A stretch of DNA of 64,000 nt from positions 212,518,746-212,582,745 of the forward strand of contig CM073590.1 of assembly GCA_037074705.1 (NCBI GenBank), given 5' to 3'. This document shows positions 12,721-24,609 of the stretch, piece after piece; within the stretch, counting starts at the first letter, position 1; every line of letters begins with the position of its first letter. This stretch comes from Zhengitettix transpicula. Taxonomy: Eukaryota; Arthropoda; Insecta; Orthoptera; Tetrigidae. Below the pieces are notes generated by a model. That model saw only the letters and a list, made by a program, of their open reading frames with translations. It had not been told where the DNA came from and made no database searches. A program made the position numbers and the translations under genes.

Positions 12721-13187
12721 TGCGGAAGGGTAGAGGAAGGTAGCCAAGGGTTACTAGGGCCCCCGGGCTATAGTTTAAGGATCCTACCCGGCATTCGCCT
12801 AAATAAATGCGGGGAAAACCCTAGGAAAACCTGCATCGGGTAGGTCGGGCATTGGGTACTTGTTCCACGCCCTTCCGATAGCGGGAGATGAGTTTGCTGT
12901 GGAGACGCAGCATTCCCATCTCCGTGCCTTGACTAGTTTAGGAGGCAGCTGGCCGACTATTCCAATAGGAATAGCGAACAACTCTTACCGTATGCCCAAG
13001 GTCTGCGACCCCGGAGCATACACCTCTCAAAACAGGCCGAGGTGCCTCGGCTTGTGGGACCATAGTTCAAAAACGGAGAGGAAAAGGCATACCCAAAGGT
13101 AGCCCCTTCGTATCTCTCCTAAAAGGTTCTGCCTGCGAGAGAAAATACCTCGCAGGTTACCAGCGAGAGAATACTCTCGCAGGCTTT
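12720..13187 (-). mobile_element. RepA copy, truncated at the poly-A end
   Basis: RepA sequence starts abruptly at GATGCGGAAGGG with no T-run, so the 3' end on the minus strand is missing. It joins Helitron H2 directly. The 5' side belongs to a second variant (GAGGAAAAGGCATACCC, CCTTCGTATCTCTCC) with two adjacent hairpin modules, CCTGCGAGAG...CTCGCAGG and CAGCGAGAG...CTCTCGCAGG, at about 13,132-13,184. Confidence 0.75.
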
Positions 13188-13867
13188 TTCTTTGTATAAT
13201 ATTTGAGGTGGTAATAATAAGAGTTGTATAAAAATATCGTACATATATATCCAAATTGGGAATAATTGTGATAACATAAATATATATGTTAACTGTGAAC
13301 CAAATTTTGATGTTAGGTGGTTACAATCGACTTTACAATTATTTAAAAGACTTCTAAAATTTTGCATCTAAATCAGATTAGCTTTTAAAATCAAACCCAT
13401 TTTTATGACCGTTACAGAAAAAATTGGTAAACAGTAAAGATGAATCATGAATGAATCTACAGCACATACATGTATGTATGTATGTTCCTAGATATAGGAG
13501 AAGTAACATAAACCAAATCTATAAATTTAGTCAGATACAGTGAGTCACAAAGAAATTATGTCCATGATCATGAAGAATGAACAAGCGATGATAAGAAATA
13601 TACAGAGTATATAAGTGATGATATTAAAGTATTTTTCATTACAAAATACTGTATTCATATCAATAGTACAGTTAACATTAAAATAACAGATCTTCACTAG
13701 GAATATTTTTAACTTATATTTGATGATATTTAAATCAGAATATTTTTCCTGCTGAAAATTGTCTACACTACATAGTAGTTGATAAATATTGCACATCTAA
13801 ATTAATGTGCACTGTGTCAAAATTCATCTGATTCAGATCAATATTTGTCAAGTCTTGTAAATCAAAT

Positions 13868-14232
13868 CAGATTTTGAATATAAATCAGATATTGTTTTTA
13901 TAAATAGTCCTGTCACAGATACAGATTAATAATTGGTGCATAGTCATCATTAATCTATAAACAATAAGTCCTGAAGTAGTGGTCTTAAAATTTTAATTAC
14001 CATTTAAAATATACCACCTGTTGAGGTTAGGTAAGTCACCTCCAATTAATAATTACTTACTGAAGAGAAAAATCATCAATTATGTATGGAATCAAGTTGT
14101 GAAAATTTAAGTTTCTGAGATGTGACATAGTCAAAATAATTAGGTAATTTGAATATAAATCAGATAAAAAATTTTACAAATAGACCTGCCACAGATGCAG
14201 ATAATAATTGGTGCATAGTCATCATTTTAGCT
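13868..14232 (+). repeat. Direct duplication of about 90 bp
   Basis: 13,868-13,960 and 14,146-14,232 share GAATATAAATCAGATA, CACAGAT.CAGATTAATAATT-like text and TTGGTGCATAGTCATCATT in the same order, with scattered substitutions and indels. The offset is about 275 bp. No gene is visible. The pair probably records a small segmental duplication or two internal repeats of an old element. Confidence 0.6.
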
Positions 14233-14697
14233 GAGAAGTAAAATTGTAATAGAAGTTCAGGGTTTAGGAAACAATAACCCATTTACGATTAACATTGTCG
14301 AACAAGACACACATATTTTTAAAACCTGTGTAACTATGATGTTTTGATCTCTACAAATATTCTATATTGATTTTAAATTGAATAATTTATTTTGTTTTTC
14401 TGCAAATTGTCATCTCTTCACACTGGAATATTAGTCATATATTATTATTTTCACGTTTGTTTTTAACAATGAACATCCTTAACGGCCATAAACAGACGGT
14501 TTTTATAATTTCAAATAATTATTAATCATAAAATCTTTAATTAACAACACGAAAAAAGTTTCTGTACATATTTGTAACATCTTCAGGCTGTCTGAGTGAA
14601 GGTAAGGTTTGTGTTTTGATGATTTCAACGTTTGATGATCGTTGAATATATCTTCTTGTAATTAATCTCTAATTTACCTACTGATACATTATGTGAC

Positions 14698-14722
14698 ATA
14701 TATATATATATATATGTATATA
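14698..14722. repeat. (TA)n microsatellite
   Basis: A short TA dinucleotide run with one TATG interruption. Confidence 0.85.
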
Positions 14723-14776
14723 TTATGACTGCTGATGTCGTCTGCTAATGTAACAATTTATATGTTTAATAAATTT

Positions 14777-15110
14777 TTCACTGTTACTCACCAGGTTCAG
14801 ATTTCTCGACGTTGTCGTTGTCCACTGCTGGTCTCAAGACTGTGGCGCTGCGTGGCGTGTCCGAGGGGTATACCATATATGGTGGCGGTTATGCTGCGAC
14901 CTGATTGGCCGCTGAGGATCGCCTGACCACAGCGTCCAGGACATATGCCGCGTAGTAAATGTCAGGCGATCCTCAACGGCCAATCAGGTCGCAGCATGTC
15001 CGCCACAAATATATATGGTATACCCCACGGACACGCCACGCAGCGCCACACAGTATTCTGACCAGCAGTGGACAACGACAACATCCAGAACCTGGTGAGT
15101 AACCGTGAAA
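14777..15110. repeat. Long inverted repeat with promoter/first-exon-like arms
   Basis: The arms at 14,777-14,927 and 14,961-15,110 are inverted copies of each other, with a spacer of about 33 bp. Reading outward, each arm carries a CCAAT motif (right arm CCAATCAGG at 14,980; left arm on the minus strand at 14,904-14,908). A TATA-rich stretch follows, then a CpG-rich segment of about 80 bp (ACACGCCACGCAGCGCCACA, CAGCAGTGGACAACGACAAC). Each arm then has a strong splice-donor match CCTG|GTGAGTAAC (right arm GT at 15,095; left arm minus-strand GT at 14,791). It may be a fold-back transposon or a duplicated promoter. The sequence supports the palindrome directly; the promoter reading is inference. 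Confidence 0.7.
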
Positions 15111-15544
15111 TCTGTCTTTCTTATTATAATTATTTCCGTTGTGAGAGTCTGTGCTTTGTTTAGGAGGTTATTGTATTTAAGATGCACGTGACTATTGGGA
15201 ACTGCATGAGACGCCAGCTACTGTTCTTCCTTCCTTCCTTCACACATTGCAGGCAGCCATTTAGTTGTGTTTATGGGACTTTACATGAAAACTTATGCAA
15301 CCAATAAAAAAAATGATTGACTATAATTTTAAATTTGTAATTATTGCAAGTACAGTAATTGTTGATTATACGAAGAAGATGAACGCCAACATCATCCCCC
15401 ACTTTAAAAAAAATTGATTTGCAGAAAAATAAATAAAATTAAACAAATGGGTTTTTAATTTAAATAAAAATTAATTATTTAATTTCGAAAATTACTAAAT
15501 TAAGTACCAAATTATTAATTTCATTTAGTGAATTTTCAAGCAAT

Positions 15545-15664
15545 GCATCCCTGGTCGATAACACATTTAGGGATAGGGTGGGGGGCAAGTTGCGTTACAC
15601 GAAAAAAATCAGGGGGGGTGTGTGTTATGGATAACGTCTCGGGCAACTCCGGGCACTCAGCTAG
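15545..15664 (+). mobile_element. Helitron 3' end (H3)
   Basis: The segment ends with GGGCAACTCCGGGCACTCAG followed by CTAG at 15,661-15,664 and T. It closely resembles the 3' terminus of H1 and contains the same GTTATGGATAA phrase before it. Only about 120 bp is recognisable; the 5' part is missing or diverged. A TA microsatellite follows. Confidence 0.65.
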
Positions 15665-16011
15665 TATATATATATATATGTAATTTAGTACAGTGAAGAA
15701 AATTTTAATTCAATAAAAAACAACGAATAATCACTTTAAAATAGTAAGTTAAATGGGTAAATATGAATCAGGTCGAATTTGATATATTTTCCGGGGATGA
15801 ACAATGTCATTAAAATTCCACCTACGTGGCTAATAGATGATTGGATGGTAGATGATAAATTCATATTAAGCGAGAGCTAAATCTTCGGAGCATGAATTTA
15901 TTATTACGTTTAGGAATCGCTTAAAAATTTATTCAATTGCACGCCAACAGTGTTTCAGGTACATTTATGTTTTATATATTTTACCCTTTAAACTACTTCC
16001 ATTTATAGAAA

Positions 16012-16330
16012 TCTATATAATAAAAAAGGATGTATATTTGTATGTATGTATTTACGTTAGTTTCTATACAAATTTAAACACGTGGATGAAATTCAACAAA
16101 AATTGGTACATATATTCTTCAAATCACGAGAAACCGTACTGTGGGGGTGAGAAACCCCTAGCGTAAATGTGGAAAGAATTATATTTGAAAAACGTGATAA
16201 TTTTGTGTTAAATTACTGCGTGCCAAGAGACCGTGACGTCACAACACGCGAGAGAGACGTTACTACGCGACGAACAAAGGAAATAGTTCGTTTTTCCTTA
16301 ATGAAATAAAGCAGAAATATTTTCAGTAAA
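16012..16330 (+). mobile_element. Helitron 5' end (H4)
   Basis: It begins with TC at 16,012 after an A, then TATATAATAAAAAAGGATG, a GTATG-repeat leader and CTATACAAATTTAAACACG. It matches the minus-strand copy at 56,665-56,905 over about 240 bp, including AAAGAATTATA, GTGATAATTTTG, TTAAATTACTGCG, a CGTCA segment and GTTACTACG. No 3' CTAG was found downstream within the matching part, so it is truncated or its 3' half is unrelated. Confidence 0.7.
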
Positions 16331-19300
16331 TAAAAAGTATAATTTCATCCAGTAATACTCCATCGAATGATGATTAAAAAAATACGATATAGTTTACGAA
16401 CATTTCGGAAAATGTAAGTTAATTTTTGTGCCATATTAGTGACATTAATATGGCAACAATTTATTTACATTGTGAATCTACCTAACAATATCATCAATTT
16501 AATCTTTCGTAATGTCTGAAATCTGAGGGACAATTATATCCTGCAATACTCAAGGAGTATATTTAAAAAGAAATTCGAAGGTACGTTTGTTGGCATTGAT
16601 GCAATAAAATTCCATGTATTTTATAGCACCGTGGATGGAGTGTTGATGAACATTCTTGGAATATGTAAGTAAAAGCTCTTCTTTACTAAAGAATAATGTA
16701 GAATTAAATATGGTTTCGGGTTTATATAAATAATTACACGGGATACGCCGTGCACTCAAATAAAAACCAAACTTTGTTAAACATCCATAATACCAAAGCA
16801 GCATTTATAAAAATGAGAGAATTATAAGCAATCAAGCAAGCAGTTGAGCTTAGTATGTCTGTAACGATCCCGCAAATATTACAGTTCTATCTATTTTCGT
16901 GTAGAGAATCATAAAATGCAATCAAGAGAGAAACGTGTCTTCAGAAACGACTTCAACGAATCGCAGTACCTTCATTTTTATGGTGCGCCTAATAGCGTGA
17001 GAAAGAACATATAAATGTCTTGTCAATAGCGACGTAACAGAAAAAGACCTGCTCCATAGGTTGTTTTAGAAACACCATCGTGTTACAAGAACTCAAGTGG
17101 ATGGTTTGTAACAAAATGATCACGAACGATTAAAATATGAAAACTCAAAGAATGCAAACCAAAGTTCAAATTATAAAAAAAAATTTGAATAGTTGTAATA
17201 TAAAATAAATAAGTACAACGAACAAAAATAACTAACAAACAAGTTACCTTAATATTACTAGTTTTTTAATATTTAGGTTTTTATCGATACACGAACAGAA
17301 AACTGATTTTACTAGCAATTACATTCATATTACTACAGAATATAATATTTTGAAGAAAACAACAAAAGTGGCAAAAATTTGTTTTATAACATTCATTATT
17401 TAATGGATTTTATCATATCTGTTTAATTTATGAGTGAAAATTAATTTGGTCACATACCGACAGAATAAGGCAAAGAATTCAAAATCATAACCGTTTTCTC
17501 TGACATTGCTGAACTCGTCAGGTTTACTAAAATCTCATGAAATAACACAAAGCAATGAAATTAAAGAAAGGAAAATTTTCAAAGAAGTTAAGAAGATAAA
17601 ATAGTATCATAGATCTGGTTAACGAGTATTATATTTAAGAAATCTTATATTGGTGAAACTACCACTAACGTAGAAAACTAGAGTATATAATTATAAGGAC
17701 AGTGTTGAAACAAAGGATAAAATAGTTCCTTACCTGAACATGAAAATATTTTATTCATAACTTTCAATTTTTATCTAATTTTTACTTAAGAAAGTAATAA
17801 AGTTAAATTAAGGTAAATAAAGGCATTAGATATTAATATAATAAGAAAAAATAATATTTTGAATAATAAAATAGAACAACGTGTAGTTGGAAATCATTTT
17901 CCCGGAGTGATTGATAAATAATAATAAATATGTAAATATATTTTAATAACGTTTCAACTACTAGACTACTTTTTATTATTTTATTTCAAAGTGTTACTAT
18001 ACGTATATTGTCTTCATGGTATTCTTTGATCTTCTTAGACTAAAGTGGCATTACACGATGGTGTAACTTGGCAAATTATTTATGTATGCTATTTATAAAT
18101 TGATGTTTGACTTCTTTAATTAGTAATTTTATAATGTTTATAATTATTTAAACAGAATATTTAAATGGGTTTTTATTTATTGGTACATATAACAATATAA
18201 CTATCAATTTGGATGATTATGAATCATTAGTGATTTGAGGAATGTATGCGTTCAACTTCTGAATATTTCCACTCAGTACACACTGAGATGACGCAGTAGT
18301 TTTAGTTTTACTCGTCTACGCGTTATAATATAAATAGAAGTGGTTTCTTGTACATGGCGAACTGTGCCGCGGACACTTATTCCCCTGGCTGTCACGGAAG
18401 ACAATTATTTATAATGATAAACGAGAAGTCTCGGCGATCCATGCACCCTTACTCTTCGGATTTAGAGCTTTGGTGTGAGATTGTGGACATCCAGTTAGTA
18501 CGGTTAAAGTTTGGAAGTGCGAGTACACATTTTTTAAAAAAAATATCTGGGAGTATTCAAAACAAGCACTTGATAATTATCTGCTCTATACTCTTAATTT
18601 TTCTTCTCCGAGAAGTGCAAGGCAGTTTCACAAGCAATACTCTGGAAATTGGTGCTTCTGTAGATAAATGATACTCTATGCCTTTCTCTCTTTATCACAC
18701 CGCATTATAAAAATTGTTTTGCGCGTTTATCTTAGTTTGCGGCCGCCTGCGCTCCCCCAAGTTTTAAAATAATTGACAAGTCCTCGTTTAAGGCTAAGTC
18801 GACGCTCATTTCCGTCCAGCATCCTTTAATATAGGCATGCGAAATACACAGACAGAAAATGAGACGATCTAAAACATTCCCAATAAATAAGTAATTAGTG
18901 AACCTCAATACTATTTTATACTTAACAAAGAATATTATTATTACTATAATCCATCAAAGACTACGGACAGATAAGATTCGTCTTATCGTAGCATGTATAT
19001 AGTTTAGTGTGTCCTGCATGTCAGGCTGAGATTTGGAGCTTTTCAAAGAGAACTGTCGGAATAATATCGATTAAATATTTTTCGCTACACCAAACTGCCA
19101 TCCGCCATCTTCAGGCAAAACGTTACAAAAACTGATTTTAACTCCTTAGAGTGGAATTTTTGTTCGCTTTACAGAAATAAACATACTGACGCGGTAAATA
19201 TCTTATGAGGCAATATGTTCAAAAAGTGAAAGCTTAAAATTAAATATAACCAGTTTACTTCTCTTTTTAATTGACTTTGCTGAAGTAATAAGTCTTTTTC

Positions 19301-19590
19301 TTTTTCAAAGAGAATGCGAGAATATAATCTTCTAGAATGAGCCAAGAATTAAGAAAGTATTAAAACTAAAATTCTTTACAATAGAACACTGAGTCATAAA
19401 ATAATAGGTTAAAGAGAATCTAAAGAAAGTATAGACCAAATTCATACCTAACGATGGTGCACGTTTGAGAACAAATATTTCATCCCCATACTAAGTAAAA
19501 GTTATATATATTTATCGAGCATCAGCTGGACAAATATTCTGACAAAAATTAAATAAAACCCACCAAACGGAGAAGTTCGAAAGTTAATAT
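16331..19590. other. AT-rich non-coding stretch
   Basis: No gene is recognised. A 107-codon frame at 18,348-18,671 opens with an ATG one codon in and sits in a moderately GC-richer patch. It has no family motif, splice context or repeat match. Two CCTGAAGATG-type motifs on the minus strand (about 17,490-17,525 and 19,095-19,125) are described under findings. Confidence 0.5.
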
Positions 19591-20245
19591 TTTTTTTAGG
19601 TAACAGGCTACATGAGGGTAATCCACATGGTGACAACTCCCCTTTAATAGCATAGTACGGGATTTGAAAGGGGGAATGTGGAAGGGTAGAGGAAGGTAGC
19701 CAAGAGTTAACTAGGGCCCCCGGGCAATATTTTAACGATCCTACCCGGCATTCGCCTAAAGAAATGCAGGGAAAACCCTAGAAAACCTGCATCAGGTAGG
19801 TCGGGCATTGGGTACTTGTCCCACGCCCTTCCGATGACGGGAGAGGAGTTTGCTGTGGGGACGCAGCTTACCCCTCGCCATGCCTTGGCCTGTTTAGGAG
19901 GCAGCTGGCCGACTATTCCAATAGGAATAGCGGACAACTCTTGCCGTATGCCCAAGGTCTGCGACCCCGGAACATACACCTCTCAAAACAGGCCGAGGTG
20001 CCTCGGCATGTGGGAACCTTAGTTCAAAAAAAAAAAAAACCAGAGAGATGTGAGAGCATCCCCAAAGGTAGTCCCCGCCAGAGCTCTCTGGGAAGGTTCA
20101 CCTGCGAGAAATCCTCTCGCAGGCTTCCTTAGGAAAAGGCATCCCCAAAGGCAGCCCCTTCGTATCTCTCCTACAAGGTACTACCTGCGAGAGAACATCC
20201 CTCGCAGGTATTGCCTGTAGTGAGAATGGCCCTCGCAGACCTCGT
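19591..20245 (-). mobile_element. RepA copy with a composite 5' end
   Basis: The T-run at 19,590-19,598 marks the tail and the body matches the other copies. Past the first 5' hairpin (about 20,099-20,122) a second module of the other subfamily follows (GGAAAAGGCATCCCC, CCTTCGTATCTCTCC). It carries another CCTGCGAGAG...CTCGCAGG hairpin and a degenerate third. So this copy carries both known 5' modules in tandem. It may be a longer full-length form, or two elements fused. No clear flanking duplication is visible. Confidence 0.75.
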
Positions 20246-20962
20246 ATAGTTACTAAAATTAAAAATCAATGCATTTTATTATGGTTTCACACTGAATTCA
20301 CTACTATTTTCAATAATAAACATTGTATAATTTTCTGATCTATATATGAAATACTTCTGCTCGGAGAGAAAGTCTCTAGTATACATATAAGAAAATCCTT
20401 CTAATCCCTTACTAATAACAAGTCTTAGTGAAGTATTCACATTGAACGAATAATTTTTTACATAATAATCCTGCAGTTGCAGCAACTATAAATAATTCCT
20501 GTAAGAGTGGATTACTCGGCTTTGCAGTTTTTAAATTGGCAGCAGTCCTGGAAACAAACTTTCGGAAAATGTTTTAAAGGCCATTCATTATCATTATTCC
20601 CAAAAAACGTCACTGAGCCAATTGAACAGTTCCGCTGACACCTGAATTGCGCCTGGAGATGAACGTGGAAACAAAAAATTTATGACTAGAATGCCTTAAA
20701 AAATTAATTTTTGGCTTTTATTCAAATTTTCTGATTTTTAGAAATTATATATACATATGCCGCTGTGGTGATTCGTGAACAATACTTTTAATGTTTATTA
20801 TATTTGATTTGTCATATTCCTTAATATGATATACAATTTTTTTATTGTTAAAATCTAAATTGGAATGTAAATTATCTAAGAATTCTGCAGTGGATACTAA
20901 CTTTGCAGAATATTTATATCAATTACAATTTCTTCAGGTAAATGAATCCCTTCTAGTTCCTA

Positions 20963-21085
20963 TTCATGGAATGTCAAACAACCTGTCGATTTGCATAATG
21001 ACAGCCAGGTTCGAGCCCTGGATAATAACGGAGGATTGGTGTTTCATCACGTTAATGGCAACACGAGACCGGAAACTGGATCCGC
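20963..21085 (+). other. Possible tRNA-derived SINE fragment (box B only)
   Basis: The segment contains CAGGTTCGAGCCCTGG at about 21,005, a good match to an RNA polymerase III box B within a T-stem-like hairpin. GGAGGATTGGTGTTTCATC follows. No convincing box A lies at the expected distance upstream and no cloverleaf can be drawn, so this is not called a tRNA. A decayed SINE head is possible. Confidence 0.25.
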
Positions 21086-21282
21086 CAAATTAAATGCTAC
21101 TGCGTCTAATTTGTTACTCATCGGGAAAGAAAATGTTAAAAAATGATTTTAAAAGCTAGAATCCAGCAATCCTGTATAAAACTTGGTAACTATTCTTGTA
21201 GTTTAATGTAAAAGAAAAGGTCGTGACATTTCGTATATAGACTTCAAGGATATTATTTTAAGTATAGATAGATAGAATTACG

Positions 21283-21480
21283 CAGGAAAAACCTGCATCA
21301 GGTAGGTCGGGCATTTGGTACTTGTCCCACGCCCTTCCGATAGCGGGAGAAGAGTTTGCTGTGGGGACGCAGCATTCCCTTCTCCGTAACTCGACCAGTT
21401 TAGGAGGCAGCTGGCCGACTATTCCAATGGGAATAGCGAACAACTCTTACCGTATGCCCAAGGTCTGCGACCCCGGAACG
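21283..21480 (-). mobile_element. RepA internal fragment
   Basis: About 200 bp of the RepA middle, truncated at both ends: from the AAACCTGCATCAGG region through GGCAGCTGGCCGACTATTCC to GCGACCCCGGAAC. It has neither poly-A tail nor 5' hairpin. Its sequence (AGCATTCCCTTCTCCG) is closer to the 42,463 copy than to the 9.8-kb array. Confidence 0.75.
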
Positions 21481-24400
21481 AGCTTTTTTTAAATCTGTTT
21501 GACGGATATAGAGCATTGTAATTCCACCAAGTGCTAGAGTAACTAACCTTATTTTCTAGCAAATGGCTGCAATAAACAGAAGAATAACGGCACACTAATT
21601 GCAGGTTTCTGAATTTTGCATCGTAATTATGCATTTTCGTATTTACCTGTTACTATTCTTAGTTGGAATTATCCATATATAACTTATCTTACTTCATATA
21701 TATTTTGATACAATTTTTATTAATTAAAAATGTTACCTCCATCAAGTGGGTCTTAATGAATTAGAATAACAGATTAAAATTAAAAAATTGACAGAAAATA
21801 AAAAATATGAACAAAATCAAAGAGCGATGTCAGAACTGAAAATATTTAAGACCAATATAACAGTTAATTACAATCAATTCTTATCAAAGAATGGCAGTGT
21901 TAATAAATTTAATTGTACAAAGTAATAGGTTTAAAATATGGAATTTAGTAAAAATCTTATTACAAATTCATTTTCACTTTTGTCTACAATTTCAGATAGA
22001 AAAGGGTTAACTGTTTCCTCACCTTCAAAATTTCATACCATGGCGACAATTTATACACCACTATATTCTTTTACTTATGTCGAGTTCAAACTTAAATTTT
22101 TCAAATGTGCTGCTATCATTGAATTGACACTTATTCGGAACGAACATCAGTTGTTTCGGGGTTACATAAAATCTTTTATTAAAGTGTAAAATTCGGTCGT
22201 GTCTGATTCAAAATTTAATTAGTAATTACTCAAAAAAAAGCGGAATCTTTCAGGTTCGTATTGTATTATTCGTATATTTTATCATTTATTTCATTATGTA
22301 TAATTTTTACTCAATGCCAGTTTTTTAATATTTCCGACTGTCAATGCCATTTTTAATGGATGAAATACAATACTACTATAATGAACGTTATAACGGATTG
22401 ACATATTTGTTTTACTGCTGTTTTGCAAGCAGAGCTAACAAGACTCGAGCTCATTGGTTCATTAACATAGCGCTGGCAGGTGGAGGAGCCTCCACTCTGC
22501 CCACTGTTACGGTCCCTAATGAAAGTGCCATTATTATAGCAGAATTTTGGGAAAACACGGGTAACATTCTTGCTTCACGTAATTTTTGAAAAAACATGAG
22601 CAATTTTTCCCATTTCACTTCATTAGCGTGGCTCTGACGTACGGTGATTAAGTACAGGTCATTACGACTTTACTGTGGGCGGGGTAGTAAATGCGGTTAC
22701 GTTAATCTGTCCTAAATTCACTTCTTCATTTAACAAAATAATTTTGAAAGGAGTCGAGTAATGAATTTAAAATAGAAATCTCTTTGGGCCTTTCGGTAAA
22801 GTAAATGAAAATTGTTATGAATATAAAGAATAACATTTGGAACGTTGGTTATAAAACATCAAGAGTTAGCTAAACAGGAGTGGTCCGTAATCTATAAATT
22901 ACGAATTTACAAATGAGAAAAAAAATTGTCCTGGCTTTGTGAAAGGATATACTATTGTTTTTTCTAATCTGCAACTTAACATTAACAAAAGTTTCAAATG
23001 TAATTGATCTTTAAGTTAACAATTATTTTGGGAATAAATTTGCAGCTTGTTAGTTGCTTTCTTCTTCAATTAGAAAGCAGAACTACAATTTAAATACATT
23101 AAATTTAATAATAAAAGTTTTTCATGTACAATAGTTAATAAACGTAGATTGTAAGGCAAACCCAATGTCAGCTGGACTTTACCGCCATCCCCACGACTCT
23201 AGTTTCCTTGAAAGAAACCACTGACTGGCAAATAGTGAAACAGCAGTCTGACGTATTCATGCCGTTCCCTTCTGATAGATACTTATATTTGTACTTTGTA
23301 GCGGGACGTGGTCACGTATAAGTGGAAGAGGCCAATTTATGTAGCCGGTTTTTTTTATTTATACTTATTTTAATATTCATAAGTGATACTGCCCAATGTT
23401 GTGTTAATCTCAAGATCAAAAAAAGGCAGGTGATTACGACTGTATTGTATAGTACGGAAGAAAATTCAATATTTTGCCATTTTAATCAGAGATTATTTAA
23501 ATACAACAGTTAAGCTATTAATTCCAAAGTTCGGAAAATATTCACGGCGATATTTCAGTAAAGCGTGTTTTTTAAAAATAAATTTATTTTAACGTATCTA
23601 TATAAAACTTATATAAATGACGTAACAGATAACGTTATAAAAAACCGTAGACATGGTTGACAGTGGGACTGGAGGAAGTTAAACACTCTTGTATGACATC
23701 ATATACTAGAACTAAACATCAAGTTTCTTGAATTACTGTAAGAAAGCAGAAGGAAATATACAATGAGATGTGGGCATAACAACTTTGTATTAACAATATT
23801 GGATCAAGCTTCACGCTATCAATATTTCAATTATTTCTACTACACAGAACATATTATTCAAAACCTTGCATAGGTTTTATTCTTTTTATTAAATGTTTAT
23901 ATTTCTCATTTCGTTTGTGTATATAATTTTGTCTCATATAATTAAAATATGTACTTATAAAAAGTATTTCATGTACCAAAGATATTATCTTATCCAAAAA
24001 TCGCATTTTTCAAGTAAAATATTATATCAGTAGCCTACGAAGATTTTCCAGAATTTCTATAAAACTCATAATTTTTGCGTCAGTCGCACGTCACCTCACG
24101 AAATAACCTGAATTCCGCTGTGTCAAGCACGTCGTTGGCGTTAAAATTTCAATAGGATGGTCACATTACGAATCCTCTGAGAATTTTAAACCACCAGTGC
24201 TGAAACGTCATGATGTTTGAGGGTCTCTGTGTAAAAATACAAGACATTAAAAAGCATAACCCTTTTACTCAAAATTTATAAAAGATTTTTGTGTTTCAAG
24301 CGGTCAAATTTAGAACTTTTCCCGATTCTTACAAAAAAGTCTAAAACAAAGTTCTTATAGTTTCTCCTCGTTACGAAATATATGAAAACACACCTGAAGC

Positions 24401-24609
24401 GACGGGAGAAGATATATTGTTTCCTCTGTCGCAACATAATTGGTTTTTTCCATCTGAAATGAGAGTTTATGGCGACAAGTGATTCTACGAGACAATACTG
24501 GGATACAGGATGATATAATTTTACAGGTTTGAAGTTACAACTTTTTATATGAGAATCGTGAGAAATTGTATTTGTAATTCATTCGACACAGACCAAAGAC
24601 CACACGTAT
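21481..24609. other. AT-rich non-coding stretch
   Basis: No gene or repeat family is recognised. The frames at 21,938-22,189, 22,344-22,589 and 23,322-23,513 are short and unsupported. Confidence 0.5.

Noticed and set aside
18348..18671. 107-codon frame as a membrane protein gene
   Set aside because: One hydrophobic stretch, no recognisable family and no transcript signals. Chance or an old element is as likely.
20095..20245. CRISPR-like repeat-spacer pattern from repeated CCTGCGAGAG/CTCGCAGG units
   Set aside because: There are only two or three irregular hairpins inside a retroposon 5' end, in eukaryotic DNA, with no regular spacers and no cas genes.
20995..21040. Functional tRNA gene
   Set aside because: Only a T-arm/box-B-like hairpin is present; no D arm, anticodon arm or acceptor stem can be formed.
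23322..23513. Secreted small protein (hydrophobic N-terminal run FFLFILILIFI)
   Set aside because: The frame begins with GTG, and the hydrophobic run is what a T-rich tract encodes. No other support.
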